Positions 10,623 to 22,154 of a stretch of 64,000 nucleotides of DNA are shown here, in pieces. The stretch is from Gamsiella multidivaricata. Its lineage: Eukaryota; Mortierellomycota; Mortierellomycetes; Mortierellales; Mortierellaceae. Positions within the stretch are counted from its first letter, which is position 1. Every line of letters begins with the position of its first letter. The stretch covers positions 62,001-126,000 of the forward strand of contig NW_026251758.1 in assembly GCF_025024155.1 (NCBI RefSeq). The letters are read 5' to 3'. The translations under genes were made by a program, and so were the position numbers. The notes below the pieces were generated by a model. It had not been told where the DNA came from, ran no database searches, and saw only the letters and a list, made by a program, of their open reading frames with translations.

Positions 10623-12887
10623 ATGGCCTTCTACGACCCGCTCGCTGTTCAGCAGCAACAGCAGCAGCAACAGCAGCAGCACCAGCACCAACATCAGCAG
10701 CACCAGCATCAACAGCACCAGCATCAGCACCAGCATCAGCAACATCCACAGCACCAGCACCAGCAGTTTCAGCAGCACCAGCAACCTGCCTACAACAATG
10801 CGGATATGCGAACATCGCTTTGGTAAGCAGCTTAGGGCATCTCACATCAACATATCCGCATCTTAGGCGCAACCTCGAGTACCCTTAGTAGAGAGTAGAA
10901 CTGGGCAAACCACCGTATTCTAAACAGAAAACTTGCTTTTCCTTATCATCCGTTCGTATACTTCCTAGGATGGGGGAACTGGAGCCGTGGATGGACGAGA
11001 ACTGGATTCGTGGCGCATGGTACAGCGCTGGCGAGCAGGTCTCGGTCAAGATGATTCGCGACAAGTACACTGGGTAAGGTCCCTCATGAGCACAGCAAGA
11101 CTCCTGTCCTCATTGCTACTGTGCTACTGCTGCGGCAGACATAACTAAAGTGCTCTGCTGACCTGGTGTGTCTTCCCTTTGCTGTGTCGTAGTGCTAGTG
11201 CCGGTTACTGCTTTGTCGAGCTCTCAAGCCCAGCGGCTGCCGCCAAGGCCATCGGTACTCTGAATGGTGTTGTGATTCCTGGCACCAACAAAGTCTTCAA
11301 GTTGAACTGGGCCACCGGAGGTGGCATAGCCTCATCCTCGTGAGTGTTGACACGCTATGCGCGTGCAAGGACTACATTCTGCATTATTGTACATGTCCTA
11401 CAGATAGCCTGGATCAAGGGCTAATCACCTCTGTGTCCTTTTCCTTGATTCTTTCGTGTCCTTGCTAGCGGTCCTGGTGCCGGTCAGGAGTACTCTGTCT
11501 TCGTCGGCGATTTATCCCCCGAGGTTACGGAGTTTACGTTGGTGGTATGTTCTTCCAACCCTGAAGCAATGGACCCATGGAGCGTGGGAAAACACCGTCA
11601 TTAGTCCTGTCTATCAGCCAATGCATATGCTAACATATACCTCATGCACATTTGTGCCTCACAGTCGAAGTTCCAGGAGCGATACATGTCCTGCAGATCA
11701 GCCAAGATCATGACAGATGCCACAACTGGAATCTCGCGAGGTAGGGCCATTCAGGAATTATAGGACCAGTTGTAAAACTATATCCCGAGCACAGCACTAA
11801 GTTCGTTTATGACTGATGCTTCCAATCTCGTTTAGGATATGGCTTTGTAAGATTTGGTGATGAGAGCGAGCAACTGCGCGCACTTCACGAGATGCAAGGC
11901 GTTTATGTCGGTAGCCGTCCAATCAGGATCTCTATGGCGACACCCAAGAACAAGATGTCATCGGGCGGCATGGGTGGTGTTGGCGTCGGAAACATGGGTG
12001 GTGTTGGTGGAATAGGTGGTGTTAGTGGCATGGGACCCATGGGCGTCAGCATGAGCATGTCCCCTACTGGCTACGGGTATAATTCGCCCATACAAGCAGG
12101 CAGCCCTCAGCACTCCACGACCCAGTTCAATGATCCCAGCAACACTACCGTCTTCGTCGGGGGTCTCTCTGGAGTGAGCCACGAGGATGAACTCAGGAGT
12201 TGCTTTGCTATGTTTGGCGAGATCACTTACGTCAAAATCCCCCCCGGCAAAGGCTGCGGTTTCGTGCAATTCGTTCACAGACAGAGTGCAGAGATGGCTA
12301 TCAACCAGATGAACGGCTATCAGATCGGTATGACATTGTGTGCGCAATCTGAGCATGAAGCTTTATGGATCCGTTTCTTTTAATCAATCCATATTAACGT
12401 CTTGCGCTCATGCTCCCTCGATTTCTTTGTCTAGGCAACTCGCGTGTCCGCCTTTCCTGGGGACGTGCACAAAACGAGAACAAGCAGCCTATGTCGCCTC
12501 ATGCCTCTTCCATGATTGGCAACCCAGGCTTCCGGTACGCTGAAGACCGTGCTGCTGTTCGGGGTTCCTATCTCTGAATAATTATACGTCTTTCTAATGT
12601 CTGCCACACGTCCTTTGCCTATCACTGAATGTAGTTCACCTTTGCAAAATCAGTTCCCTGGCCTGCCGCTCAACAACCGCGCGTCGGCTTCATATGGCTC
12701 ATTTCCGGGTATGATGGCTGGCACGCCTCCCATGCTCGGTGTGATGCAGACGCCACCACCCCGTGACACCATTGACAGAACTCCTGCCGAGCACCAGAAT
12801 CGCGGCTATAACGAGAGGAAGGAGCCCATCATGGACCGCATGGATGATGGCGTCAGCTGGAGAGGCTCTGGCGCTATCTATGCCTAA
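10623..12887 (+). CDS. NAM8: Three-RRM RNA-binding protein, Nam8/Csx1/TRNAU1AP type
   Basis: Eight exons: 10623-10822, 10969-11073, 11193-11339, 11469-11544, 11665-11740, 11836-12327, 12435-12534, 12635-12887 (482 residues). Every junction has GT-AG borders and keeps frame. The order is: a Gln/His tract (about 12-55); RRM1 from the WMGELEPWMDE strand to RNP1 AGYCFVEL; RRM2 from SVFVGDLSPEV to RNP1 GYGFVRF; a Gly/Met-rich linker; RRM3 from TTVFVGGLSG to RNP1 GCGFVQF; and a Pro/Met-rich tail. The WMGEL motif in RRM1 and the KIMTDATTG segment in RRM2 are typical of the Nam8/Csx1/TIA-like group. Members act in U1 snRNP-dependent splicing (Nam8), mRNA stability (Csx1) or tRNA-Sec binding (TRNAU1AP); which role applies here cannot be decided. 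The start follows a long CT-rich leader. It is convergent with the C2H2 gene. Confidence 0.9.
10652..10785 (+). repeat. CAG/CAC/CAT tract coding Gln/His repeat
   Basis: Imperfect CAGCAN trinucleotide array in exon 1 of the three-RRM gene, encoding alternating Gln and His. Out-of-frame readings give the Ala- and Leu-rich open frames seen on either strand. A similar array occurs in the C2H2 gene and in a non-coding position near 50.8 kb. Confidence 0.9.
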
Positions 12888-13633
12888 AGTACCTACCTTG
12901 GGAAGGCGCCATGGCGAAGTAGTGCCTCCCGTAACGGGACAGCTTCCTGGCTTATTTGCGGAAGCAATGCTAATGCTAATTTACCCTTCGTCTTGCTCAG
13001 CTATACTCAATCTTTATCGCTGTTCTTTCTCTTTGTTCCGTCTGTTCGTTTTACGCAATCTCATGTTCATTTTATTTTCTAGTCCACAAAAGCTATCTTT
13101 CCTTTACGCACCACTTTCAGCTCCTGTTTTCTTTTTCTTACCCATCGCGCGTCGTTTTCTACCCAATGTTATTTTTTCTTGTCCATTTTGTTCCTCAATC
13201 CCCAATGCTAATTCACTTTGAGTTTTGTCTTTGTCCTCTTTGTCCTCTTTTTTTTTTTTTGGTCTTATATACATTCCATGGTTGCTCCACCTGAACTGTC
13301 CCGTATTTTGTTCACTCGACGTTTTTATACCATTACAGTTGTTATCTGTCTCCTCTCTCTCTCCCTCTCTCTTCTCGCTCGCTCTCGCCTTCATACTCTT
13401 CGTTTTTGTATTTATCGCACCCATCACTGCTTCATATCACAGCTCTTTATCTTTTCGCTTTTATCCGCTTTACGTCTAGCCAATAAATACAATAAATATA
13501 TCTCAATTCAATACAGACATGCCTTTATATACTTGATGTGCTCTGGTCTAAGCAATGGTTGGCGTATGTACAAGATTGGACCACCGTTTGAAAGACAATA
13601 GCGCTCAGTGCGGTAAATATTTACAGATGAAGC
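12888..13633. other. Intergenic between convergent genes, T-rich 3' region
   Basis: No gene is supported. This stretch is strongly T-rich on the plus strand and ends with two AATAAA hexamers (13482-13487 and 13491-13496) that may serve the RNA-binding protein gene, implying a 3' UTR of about 600 nt. Phe/Leu/Ser-rich open frames reflect base composition. Confidence 0.6.
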
Positions 13634-15205
13634 CTAAACTGCGAATGCACAGGCCGGGGAAGATTCCTTTTCCCGAGCCGCAACTGAGATAGCAACGGTA
13701 GCAGTCTTGTTGATTCTGGCGTTGACCTTGATTCTGGCCGACGCTGGTTTCGATTTCGCAAAAGAGGCAACAGCAACACGCTCACGAGAAAATGCAAGGG
13801 CTGCCGCGACACTCTTTTGTTTCGATCTATCTCTCCGAGAAGTTGGTACGTCCGGATGACCCTGGTGGGCTTTTCGATAATGCCTCCAAATGGCGTCGTT
13901 TCGGATAAAGACCAAGGAACATATCGTACAACTGTATGGCTTCTCTTTGGAATGGATCCGCTGGTGCCTTGAGAGATCGTACGGCCTCAGGAACGACTTT
14001 TCGCACTGGTCACAGCGGTAGATGCGGTTGAGAGAATGTGTCTTGAGATGGGCATTGAGATTGTACTGGCGAAGGAACTTCTTTTGACATTGGGCACATT
14101 GAAAGAGACGTTCCTCTTCCTCCTCCTTTTCCTCCTCCTCTTCCTCGCCCTCCTGCTCCTCCTCGAAAGAGCCTTGAGGCTCTTCACTTGAGGCTGGTTC
14201 ATGCTTGACTCTAGGGCTGGCATTTTCGCCTTGTTCGACATCTCCGAAATAACTATAGGAGCTGAAACTGATGGGGGATCCCAGGCCAAAATTTGAGTTG
14301 GGCCCGGAGGTGGTCATGGCGGCCATGGACTGGATAAGACCGTGGTAGGGTGTGCCTGGCTGGGATCCGATATGTGGACTCAGTGGACTGAGTGGCGGCG
14401 TGGAGCTTGGGTAGGGCACTCTGCTGAGCTGTAGTCGTGCCTCATGGTCGTCTTCGTCCGAGCCTCCTAGGCTCTCACTATCGTCGCCAGTTACAGCGTG
14501 ATCGTTGCCAATGGGACACGAGGTAAGGGTGTAGATCTGTGCTGGACTCACTCCCATGGACATCAGGTTTAGGTCCCCGTGGGTCAACGGCATACTCTTA
14601 GAACTGGAACCAGCGGCGGTCCACACGAGGTCCGCAGATACTGGAGTCTGAGCTTCGGAATGAACTAGGTATCGCGAAGAGGCCTGGTGCGGCTGGTTTA
14701 GCGACGGCTGCTGCTCCCAGTAGTGCGAGAGTTGTTGCTGCGCAGAGTCCTGGTGGCCGTAAGATCGAGGAGGTTGGAGGCCATGTTGCTCAAACGAAAC
14801 TTGTGCTTGATGTGCTTGTTGTGTGTATTGCGGTGAATATTGGTGAATAGACTGTGGCGGAGTATTATGTTGGTGGTATACTTGAGGATCCTGAGAAATC
14901 CGAAGAACCTGAGAGGACATGCGTGGGATAGATGAGTGTTGATGGTCATTCCGCGGGTGATACTGAGGCTGGTGGAGCTCTGACTGCAACAGATACGCAA
15001 TCTCCTGGGGCTGCTGAGCACCGTGATAAAAGGGAGCGCTCGTAGAGATTTGTTGCTGGTGCTGCTGTTGCTGGTGCTGCTGGTGCTGGTGCTGGTGCTG
15101 CTGGTGCTGCTGGTGCTGCTGGTGCTGTGGGTGCCAAGAGACACTTTGTTGATGGGAATGTATTGGTTCTTGAGCCGAAGGCTGTGTGAAGGGAATCGTG
15201 TACAT
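13634..15205 (-). CDS. C2H2 zinc-finger transcription factor with poly-Gln/His N-terminus
   Basis: A single-exon protein of 523 residues. Three consecutive C2H2 fingers lie at about 369-448: CAQC...HLKTH and CDQC...HQRIH (C-x2-C-x12-H-x3-H) and CTIC...HYRKAH (x4 between histidines). The second linker, HSKEKPYSC, resembles the TGEKP type; the first, HSLNRIYRC, is longer. An acidic Glu run (about 345-366) precedes the fingers. The N-terminal half is Gln/His/Ser/Pro-rich, as in activation regions. Putative nuclear-localisation basic stretches (TSRRDRSKQK) follow the fingers. The DNA target is not predictable from sequence. The start is the first ATG ahead of the Gln/His tract. Expressed convergently with the RRM gene; upstream lies a 2.8-kb spacer. 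Confidence 0.88.
   Translation of the reverse strand: MYTIPFTQPSAQEPIHSHQQSVSWHPQHQQHQQHQQHQHQHQQHQQQQHQQQISTSAPFYHGAQQPQEIAYLLQSELHQPQYHPRNDHQHSSIPRMSSQVLRISQDPQVYHQHNTPPQSIHQYSPQYTQQAHQAQVSFEQHGLQPPRSYGHQDSAQQQLSHYWEQQPSLNQPHQASSRYLVHSEAQTPVSADLVWTAAGSSSKSMPLTHGDLNLMSMGVSPAQIYTLTSCPIGNDHAVTGDDSESLGGSDEDDHEARLQLSRVPYPSSTPPLSPLSPHIGSQPGTPYHGLIQSMAAMTTSGPNSNFGLGSPISFSSYSYFGDVEQGENASPRVKHEPASSEEPQGSFEEEQEGEEEEEEKEEEEERLFQCAQCQKKFLRQYNLNAHLKTHSLNRIYRCDQCEKSFLRPYDLSRHQRIHSKEKPYSCTICSLVFIRNDAIWRHYRKAHQGHPDVPTSRRDRSKQKSVAAALAFSRERVAVASFAKSKPASARIKVNARINKTATVAISVAAREKESSPACAFAV
15051..15130 (-). repeat. CAG/CAC tract coding Gln/His repeat
   Basis: Imperfect CAGCAN array on the minus strand encoding Gln-His-Gln-Gln units near the N-terminus of the C2H2 protein. 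The same unit as in the RRM gene suggests length-variable tracts are common in this genome. Confidence 0.9.
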
Positions 15206-18058
15206 TTCGTTTGGTCCTGCTCGTGCTCTTTGCGTTTAATGGTAGTAGGAAAATTAGGCAGATGGGCTGTAGTGAGATAAATTGAAGGAGTTCTTATCTG
15301 GTGTGCAGCACTGCAATGAAAAAGGGCAGAAGATGGCTTCTCTATAGGAATAACTTGCAAGAAATGAGATGGGGAAGTCGATGTGATAAAAAAGAAAAGA
15401 AATCGAGCACGAACAGAACGTTTATATAGGACAATGAGGGATGGCTCCGAGGAGTGCAGGTTCTTTTAGTGTTTTTTCGATTTTCTTTGAGTACACAGCT
15501 CGACCACTCAATTGACCAATGATCGACATTTTTTAATGACAAAGGTATGTAAGTAGACACACGCTCTCAGGCACATTGAACGAGAGTACGTTGAATATCA
15601 ATTATAGTTTGAACGCTAAATCATCCTGGGGATCCGGGGCTGCTATGACAAGAATACATGTTCGACATCCGTCACTTAGGGCTATCAGAACCCATCGTCG
15701 TAAAGGTGCATGCTTCTCGCGTTCCCATATTATTCGAGCTTTCAAATGCAAGGCTTCAGTCCTAAACTATGCTTTAATTCTCATTACTCCTCATTGAAAT
15801 CAGATCCCGGTAACGTCTACTATGCTAGCGCACTCGGCCATTATATAAAGTATGCGTGCAGCTATTTATTATGCTATACTGACTCGTTTTACCACTACTC
15901 ATCCGCATTGGGCAAAGATATGGGGATCTTACTGATCTGTCTGCACTCTGTTTTGAGTACTAATCCTCTCATAAAAACAATTTACGATTTAAGGATAGGA
16001 GTCATAATAGACGGCAGTGGGCAACGAAAAGAAGTCCCGCCCAGCCAGTTGTTTCTTATAAACTCTCAGAGGCTCCTGTGATGCTTTTCACGATGCGGAT
16101 AAAATGCAGGCGCCCCCTCTGTGCATGGATTCGGCGCTTAAAACATGGCCAACCCACTTTCTGTTAAGATTCGGGACCCTTCCAGTTCCCTGTGCTAAAA
16201 CGGCTATGCAAGTCGCATCAAGATGCTCGGATGAGATATAAACAAATGTATAAAACTCAATTCATTTTCATGCGTACTTACCTCGCTCGAGCAAAAAATG
16301 GCGAAGTTCCATATTTTCTGTTGACCTGAACTATCAGAATAATACGAGATCTTCATGAGAACGAAATCTGAAGGCTGTGTTTTGCGCTTTAGCGGTCATG
16401 AGGTTGGCCACGAACAACAGAGGGGAATGGCATGTCTGTACAAGAGTCGACCGCATTTTTTTTTTGTGCTCAAACCCGGTGCTAAGATTTTGTAATTGAA
16501 CGCGCGTATGATGACTACAGACAAAAAACATCCATCGTTTGTTAACCTGAAGGCTCTCCTTCTTTCCCATTCTTTCTTTCTTATTTTCCGCGTGTTCGAA
16601 CTCTGAGTACAATCTATAATCTATTCGTAGGTATCCATGCTGTGTTTTTTTTCTCTTTTTCTCTTTTCTTTTTTTCTGTACAACATTGAGAAAGGTACTG
16701 TATTTGGGCGTTTTTAGAGCTCAATCCGGCGCTCATTACCACCATGGTGGCATTCTTCCCACACGTCTGTGATAACGCGATGGCTTCGCCCTTTAAATAG
16801 AAGTTATATCGTTTTGCACCAGATAGCACTAGGGGACCGCAGTTCCCCAGAACACGGTCGCGCCTAAACAATGATCGACGATTGGCCTCTGTCTGTTTGT
16901 GAATATGTGAATATTGCTTTGTATGCAGTACCTCCGATGAGCAAGATTTCACTCGGAAAGTCTCACTTTCTCACATACTTGAGTAAGTGAGAGGGGGCAA
17001 AGCTGCCTCACTCAGTTGCAATTCCTTATAGCTGCTCTTAATTAGCGAGGCCATCTCAATCACCTTACTCAGTGTGACCTGAGTTGCTCTTTCCTCTGCC
17101 GCATTGACATAGAATGAATATGTTTTTGCTGTGCCCTATTTGGATAAAACGGTGGCAAAACAAGTGCTCTGTTGTCTAATTGCGGCCATATTGTGCCCTG
17201 CTGCATGACAGATAAACAAAGACGCTGTACAACCTTGGCTGTAGTCGTATTTGCAGGACTAAACAGTGGATCCCCTGTTCCATCCCCTTCTGTCTACTTT
17301 GGCGCTCAGATCATAGTCACACTCGGGACCACAGGATGACTGCCCCTGCAGGTTGACTACCATCTGGAGGGTGGGGCAGTGCAGACCGTGCCGTCGTCTG
17401 CATCCAAAGTCCTAATCATTTTCGAATTAAACTGAGTGTCCCCTTTTAGGACTAGCCTTGAACGTAAAAGATACACGTACACGGACATTCTAAAAAATAT
17501 ATGGTAACCAACAAGCTCTCCTTAAAAATATATGGCGATATGGCAGGACTTATTGAGAAGGACTCTACCACTGATTCGGGCCAGAGATGTTGAGTTCTCC
17601 TTGTTTGTAGGGATGGTATCCATATGATAGCGCACAGGGAGGGGAGTTCGCAGGGAGGGCGCATTGTGGTGGCAACTTTATAGCGTAGATTCGACCACAT
17701 ACTTTGGATGGGGCAAAGCTACAGGGCGCAAACAGCCCGTTTTATCCTGCAGGCTGCAAAACAAGGGGCAGAAAAAATAGCGATCATAATAGTCTAATTA
17801 AGGGTGAGAAATCACTGTTTACATTTGTGAGGCCAAGTGGCTCAGAAAAAAAAAAAGCAGAAGCAGAAGCAGAAACAGTGGAAGGCCACGGGCAAGAGAA
17901 GCAAGGACACTTTCTCCCCACCCATTCACTACCGCCATCCCTCAGAAACTGTATTCAGCTTTTTGACAATAAAAAGTTTCGACACAGTCAGCTAAGGGCA
18001 GAGAATCAAGGAAGAAACGAAACACGAAGCAGTAGCGAAAGGAACATACACAGGAACC
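15206..18058. other. Long intergenic region, about 2.85 kb
   Basis: No gene, RNA or complete repeat is recognisable. The segment nearest 15.2 kb is presumably the promoter and leader of the C2H2 gene (TTTATATAGG near 15420 on the plus strand is TATA-like on the other strand only loosely). A 22-bp imperfect palindrome lies near 16976-16997. Open frames up to 123 residues show no family signal. The sequence is A+T richer than the coding regions and could hold old transposon debris too decayed to name. Confidence 0.55.
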
Positions 18059-19868
18059 ATGTCTACCAAGTCTAAGAATATTGAGGAAACCCAGCGGAAG
18101 GGCGACTTTACCATCAAGCCTTCAGATGCAACCCCCACCTTGAACACTGCCGACTGGCCCTTGTTGTTGAAGGTGCGACCCAACATATTAGCAGCACTGG
18201 AAGCGACGCTTGCAACAGGACCATACAGCGACTAACGCCAGCTCCATTTTTACCATCCTTTGATCCACGCCCACCGACACCTTCGATTGCCTCTATTACT
18301 CCGAATAGAACTACGATAAGCTGAACGTCCGCACCGCTCACTACACCCCTATCCCTAGTGGTTGCTCTCCCTTGAGACGTGAGCTCGCTGAATACGTCAG
18401 GTATGGCAGGATATTTTCTCAGGTCGTATTGTTACAACATACATTCGCATGCAGGTCAATTGACTTATCATGCCTCGGCTGTCTGTCGGTATAGATATGG
18501 TGTCATCAACTTGGACAAGCCCGCCAACCCTTCCTCTCACGAGGTCGTCGCCTGGGTCCGTCGCATTCTTCGTGTTGAGAAGACTGGTCACAGTGGTACT
18601 CTCGACCCTAAGGTCACTGGATGCTTGATTGTGTGCATTGACCGTGCTACCCGTCTGGTCAAGTCCCAGCAGGGTGCCGGTAAGGAGTACGTGTGTATCC
18701 TCCGTCTCCACGACGCCATCGAGTCCGAGAAGAAGTTGGCACAGGTATGGGATCGAAATCTTTTATACCATAGACATTGTGATATGGGATATCTATGCTT
18801 AGGGTTGACGGACTACCTTGACTGATTCTGTTGCCTACACAATTGACAAAATTGTGATTGCCTCAATAGACCCTCGAAACCTTGACTGGCGCCTTGTTCC
18901 AGCGCCCTCCTCTGATCTCTGCCGTCAAGCGTCAGCTCCGTATCCGTACGATCCACGAGTCCAAGCTGCTCGAGTTCGACAATGACCGCCACTTGGCTGT
19001 CTTCTGGGTCGCATGCGAGGCTGGAACGTACATGCGTACGATGTGCGTGCACATGGGTCTGTTGCTCGGCGTTGGAGGACACATGCAGGAGCTTCGTCGT
19101 GTGCGCTCAGGACATATGGGCGAGGAGGATGATATTGTGACGATGCACGATGTTCTGGACGCTCAGTGGATGTACGACAACACCAAGGACGAGTCGTACC
19201 TGCGCAAGGTCGTTCGCCCTCTCGAGACGCTCTTGACCACCTACAAGCGTATTGTTGTCAAGGACAGCGCCGTCAATGCCATCTGCTACGGAGCCAAGCT
19301 CATGATCCCCGGTCTTCTCCGCTACGAGTCTGGAATTGAGGTCAATGAGGAGGTTGTGCTTATGACCACCAAGGGAGAGGCCATTGCTCTTGGTATTGCT
19401 CAGATGACGACGGCTGTCATGGCTACGTGCGACCACGGAGTTGTCTCCAAGATCAAGCGTGTGATCATGGAACGCGATACCTACCCCCGTCGCTGGGGTT
19501 TGGGACCCAAGGCTCAGGAGAAGAAGAAGCTGATCAAGGATGGCAAGCTGGACAAGTATGGTCGCCAGACTGATGAGACACCTGAGGGCTGGAAGAAGGG
19601 CTATGTCGACTACAACCGCGATGACCCTATCGCACCTGTTGTTGCTGCTGTTGCAGTTAAGAAGGAGGAGGACGATGAGGAAAAGAAGCGCAAGGCTGCC
19701 GATTCGAGCGACTCTGAGTCTGACAAGAAGAAGGAGAAGAAGAAGGCCAAGAAGGTCAAGACCGAAGAGAAGGAGGAGAAGAAGGACAAGAAGGAGAAGA
19801 AGGAGAAGAAGGACAAGAAGGAGAAGAAGGAGAAGAAGGTCAAGAAGGAGGACTCTGACTCTGACTAA
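18059..19868 (+). CDS. CBF5: H/ACA snoRNP pseudouridine synthase Cbf5 (dyskerin)
   Basis: Four exons: 18059-18172, 18309-18400, 18495-18744, 18870-19868 (484 residues). The catalytic subunit of box H/ACA snoRNPs converts uridines to pseudouridine in rRNA and snRNA and is needed for rRNA processing in the nucleolus. The order is: the dyskerin N-terminal segment ([20 protein letters not shown]); TruB-type catalytic domain with motif [12 protein letters not shown], where Asp106 is the expected catalytic residue; [17 protein letters not shown]; a PUA domain (about 276-350, [19 protein letters not shown]); then a Lys/Glu/Asp-rich tail (about 395-484) typical of Cbf5. The first intron uses a weak donor (GTGCGA), but the joined protein is continuous with the family. 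The first ATG matches the usual dyskerin N-terminus. Tail to tail with ALG7, 113 bp apart. Confidence 0.96.
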
Positions 19869-19902
19869 ACCGTTTATGGCCGCATCATTTTTTACATTAA
19901 TT

Positions 19903-19908
19903 TTTATT
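19903..19908 (-). terminator. Poly(A) signal of ALG7
   Basis: AATAAA on the minus strand 74 bp past the ALG7 stop and 35 bp beyond the CBF5 stop codon, so the 3' UTRs of the two genes should overlap. Confidence 0.5.
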
Positions 19909-19944
19909 CATTCTGTTGTCTAGCTCTATTTCATTTTGCATTGC

Positions 19945-19950
19945 AATAAA
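19945..19950 (+). terminator. Poly(A) signal of CBF5
   Basis: AATAAA 76 bp past the CBF5 stop codon and only 32 bp before the ALG7 stop codon on the other strand. Cleavage 10-30 nt downstream would bring the transcript to the ALG7 coding end. Confidence 0.55.
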
Positions 19951-19981
19951 TCGCAAACGAAAGATTGCCACTCTTTTGCAA

Positions 19982-21821
19982 CTATGATACGACGTCGTAA
20001 ACGAATGCTACTAGTCTGTAGCGAATAAAAAACGCGACAATACTGCAGATCACTTGCACAAGCATCACTGAAATGGTCAGGCTCCGCTCTGACATCGGTC
20101 CAGCCTTGAGCAGGATCAAGTTCAAGATAGTGAGGTTGGTCATCTCCAGCGGTCGCTGACCCGTCCTGGCATCGTATCGCACATGGGTCAGCCCCAAGAG
20201 TTCGAGCAGCTTGATGCAATACCATCCTGGTCGGCTAATACGCGAGGCTGGCAAGGGAGTATTTTGTGATTTGGTTGAAGATAACGACTTTGGCGAAGAG
20301 AGCAATAGGGGTGATGAAATCTTTGCAGTTGTGGAGTGACCGCTAGCATCATTAGCGGAAGTGGATAAGGACACTGGCGATTGACGTTGCTGCAACTGCT
20401 TCTGTTCGCCCGAGTGATGAAGGCTGTGCACTCCATTCAGTGTCGACTCTGCATCCAGTGCTTCCTGATCTAAAACGACACGGCTCGCCTCCATAAGATT
20501 CGTGCCACGGTTATAACGCGGCACACGATGGCGCGGACACGGCACCAGCCTGAACAGCTGTGGCGCGGACAGCAAAAAATTAAAGATTTGTGGAATAAAG
20601 AAGAGAAGCAGTGTTTTGCTGTAGTGCGCCAGGATGCCAACGACCGCAAAGGTCATGCCTGCAAAATAGCAATATGTGTCGCCGATAAAGACCTTGGACG
20701 GATACCAATTGTGAAGCAGGAGTCCGATGCTGACGCCAATAAAGGGCATGATGAAATAAAGCGAGAACAAGTGGGTTTCAATCGCCGGTGCGCCGCTTGT
20801 GCTGGATTGAAGAAACAGCATATCGTTGATGGCGATCGAGCAGGCAATGACGAGCGACTGGCCGACTTCCACACCGTTGATTCCAGCCATAATATTGATC
20901 GAATGCGTACAAAAGATCGCGACCATGCCCATATATACGTAGTAGAGCACGCCTAGATCAACAAATATACGAGTGGGTCATCAGAACCTTGTATGCATCA
21001 TCATAATTTGGTCCGTCAAACAACCGAACGAATATAGTCTTTACCGAGATCAACCAATTGACCGAGAATGGGACGTAATGGAATCGGAACAACGATGTAA
21101 GTGACTCCACTGTTGACCCAGTATACCATCAAAAGAGGGATAGAGGCGATTGCTGGCAAGGGCATCTTGAATCGCCAGCGGATATCCAGTACGTCGTCCG
21201 CGAAGCCCAAAAACACCATTGACTGGATCGACAGTAGTGCAGACAGCAGTTCTGCAAGCTATACAGGAATGAGAATTGTACGGAATCTTAACTGCTGATC
21301 TTGTACGGAAATGGCCAACATCAACAGTCAGTCGCATATTCGCTTACCTTCAAGTTCGGGAACGTTAATAGCGTAAGCTCTTGTGGATTCCCATCGCGTG
21401 AGGCCGTGAACCATTTCATGAATGGGAATGGAATGAATAGGAACATGATAACCAGATAGATCAACCCAGCTACCATGCCCATGCTTTCTGGCCTATAGCA
21501 TGCACGTTTTCGCCAAAGAAACGAACATGTTAGTTCCATCAGCTCAGTCTCACGCACGATATTGCTTGAAGGATCAGAGGTTTCCTATTCTGTTGCTTAC
21601 AAGATGTGCTTCGTCTTCTTACTGAGATCTATGCCCTTTAATCCAGCCTTGATGAAAATCTCTGAGAGTGCCGGGATTGCTGACCAGGTAGTGATACCGG
21701 CGAGGATTGAGAAGCCCACGTTGACAGTTAGAGGGTCGTGGGCAGTCGTAAGGATGATAAAGACGGCTCCGACCTCCGCAGCGAGGATGAGCCATGCCGT
21801 CAACGCCGAGATTTGACCCAT
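19982..21821 (-). CDS. ALG7: UDP-GlcNAc:dolichyl-phosphate GlcNAc-1-P transferase Alg7
   Basis: Four exons: 21821-21601, 21492-21348, 21258-21045, 20952-19982 (516 residues). The multi-span ER enzyme transfers GlcNAc-1-phosphate to dolichyl phosphate, the first step of N-glycan precursor synthesis and the step blocked by tunicamycin. Diagnostic motifs in order: [39 protein letters not shown] (Mg-binding Asp-Asp), [35 protein letters not shown] and a C-terminal [15 protein letters not shown] helix. At least nine hydrophobic segments are visible. It is longer than yeast Alg7 because of a low-complexity Ser/Gln-rich insert of roughly 65-80 residues in the loop after LMEASRV. The first ATG gives a family-like N-terminal membrane segment. 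Decayed transposons lie directly upstream. Identification is very firm. Confidence 0.95.
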
Positions 21822-22154
21822 GGTGAGTAACGAGATGATGCGTCCTCAGGAAAGTGAATGCTGGATGAGTAGGGAAGTTGTCTCCTAATAATAAATTTTA
21901 GTTTATCACCATCTTTGCCATTTGGATAGTCTATGGCACAGCTATTTTGTCTGCCTTTCTCAGAGGCAGTCTCTGTCAAATTCATGTGGCCTTATCTATC
22001 CTGACGTTTCTCGCGCGTCTTTTGTCGATTACTCCCTGTCTATGTTGCGCCGCAGTATAGATAAAACGCGGGATTCTCACCAATGCAGTTCATGCGAAGA
22101 ATCCATTCAATCAGGTACACCAGCAGCCTGTATCCATTACAACAATAAGGCATT

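Noticed and set aside
10541..10888. Ala-rich and Leu-rich open frames over the CAG tract
   Set aside because: These are out-of-frame readings of the Gln/His repeat in exon 1 of the three-RRM gene.
16976..16997. Imperfect 22-bp palindrome in the 15-18 kb spacer
   Set aside because: Short, with a mismatch in the arms and no repeat or gene context; chance is likely in this much sequence.
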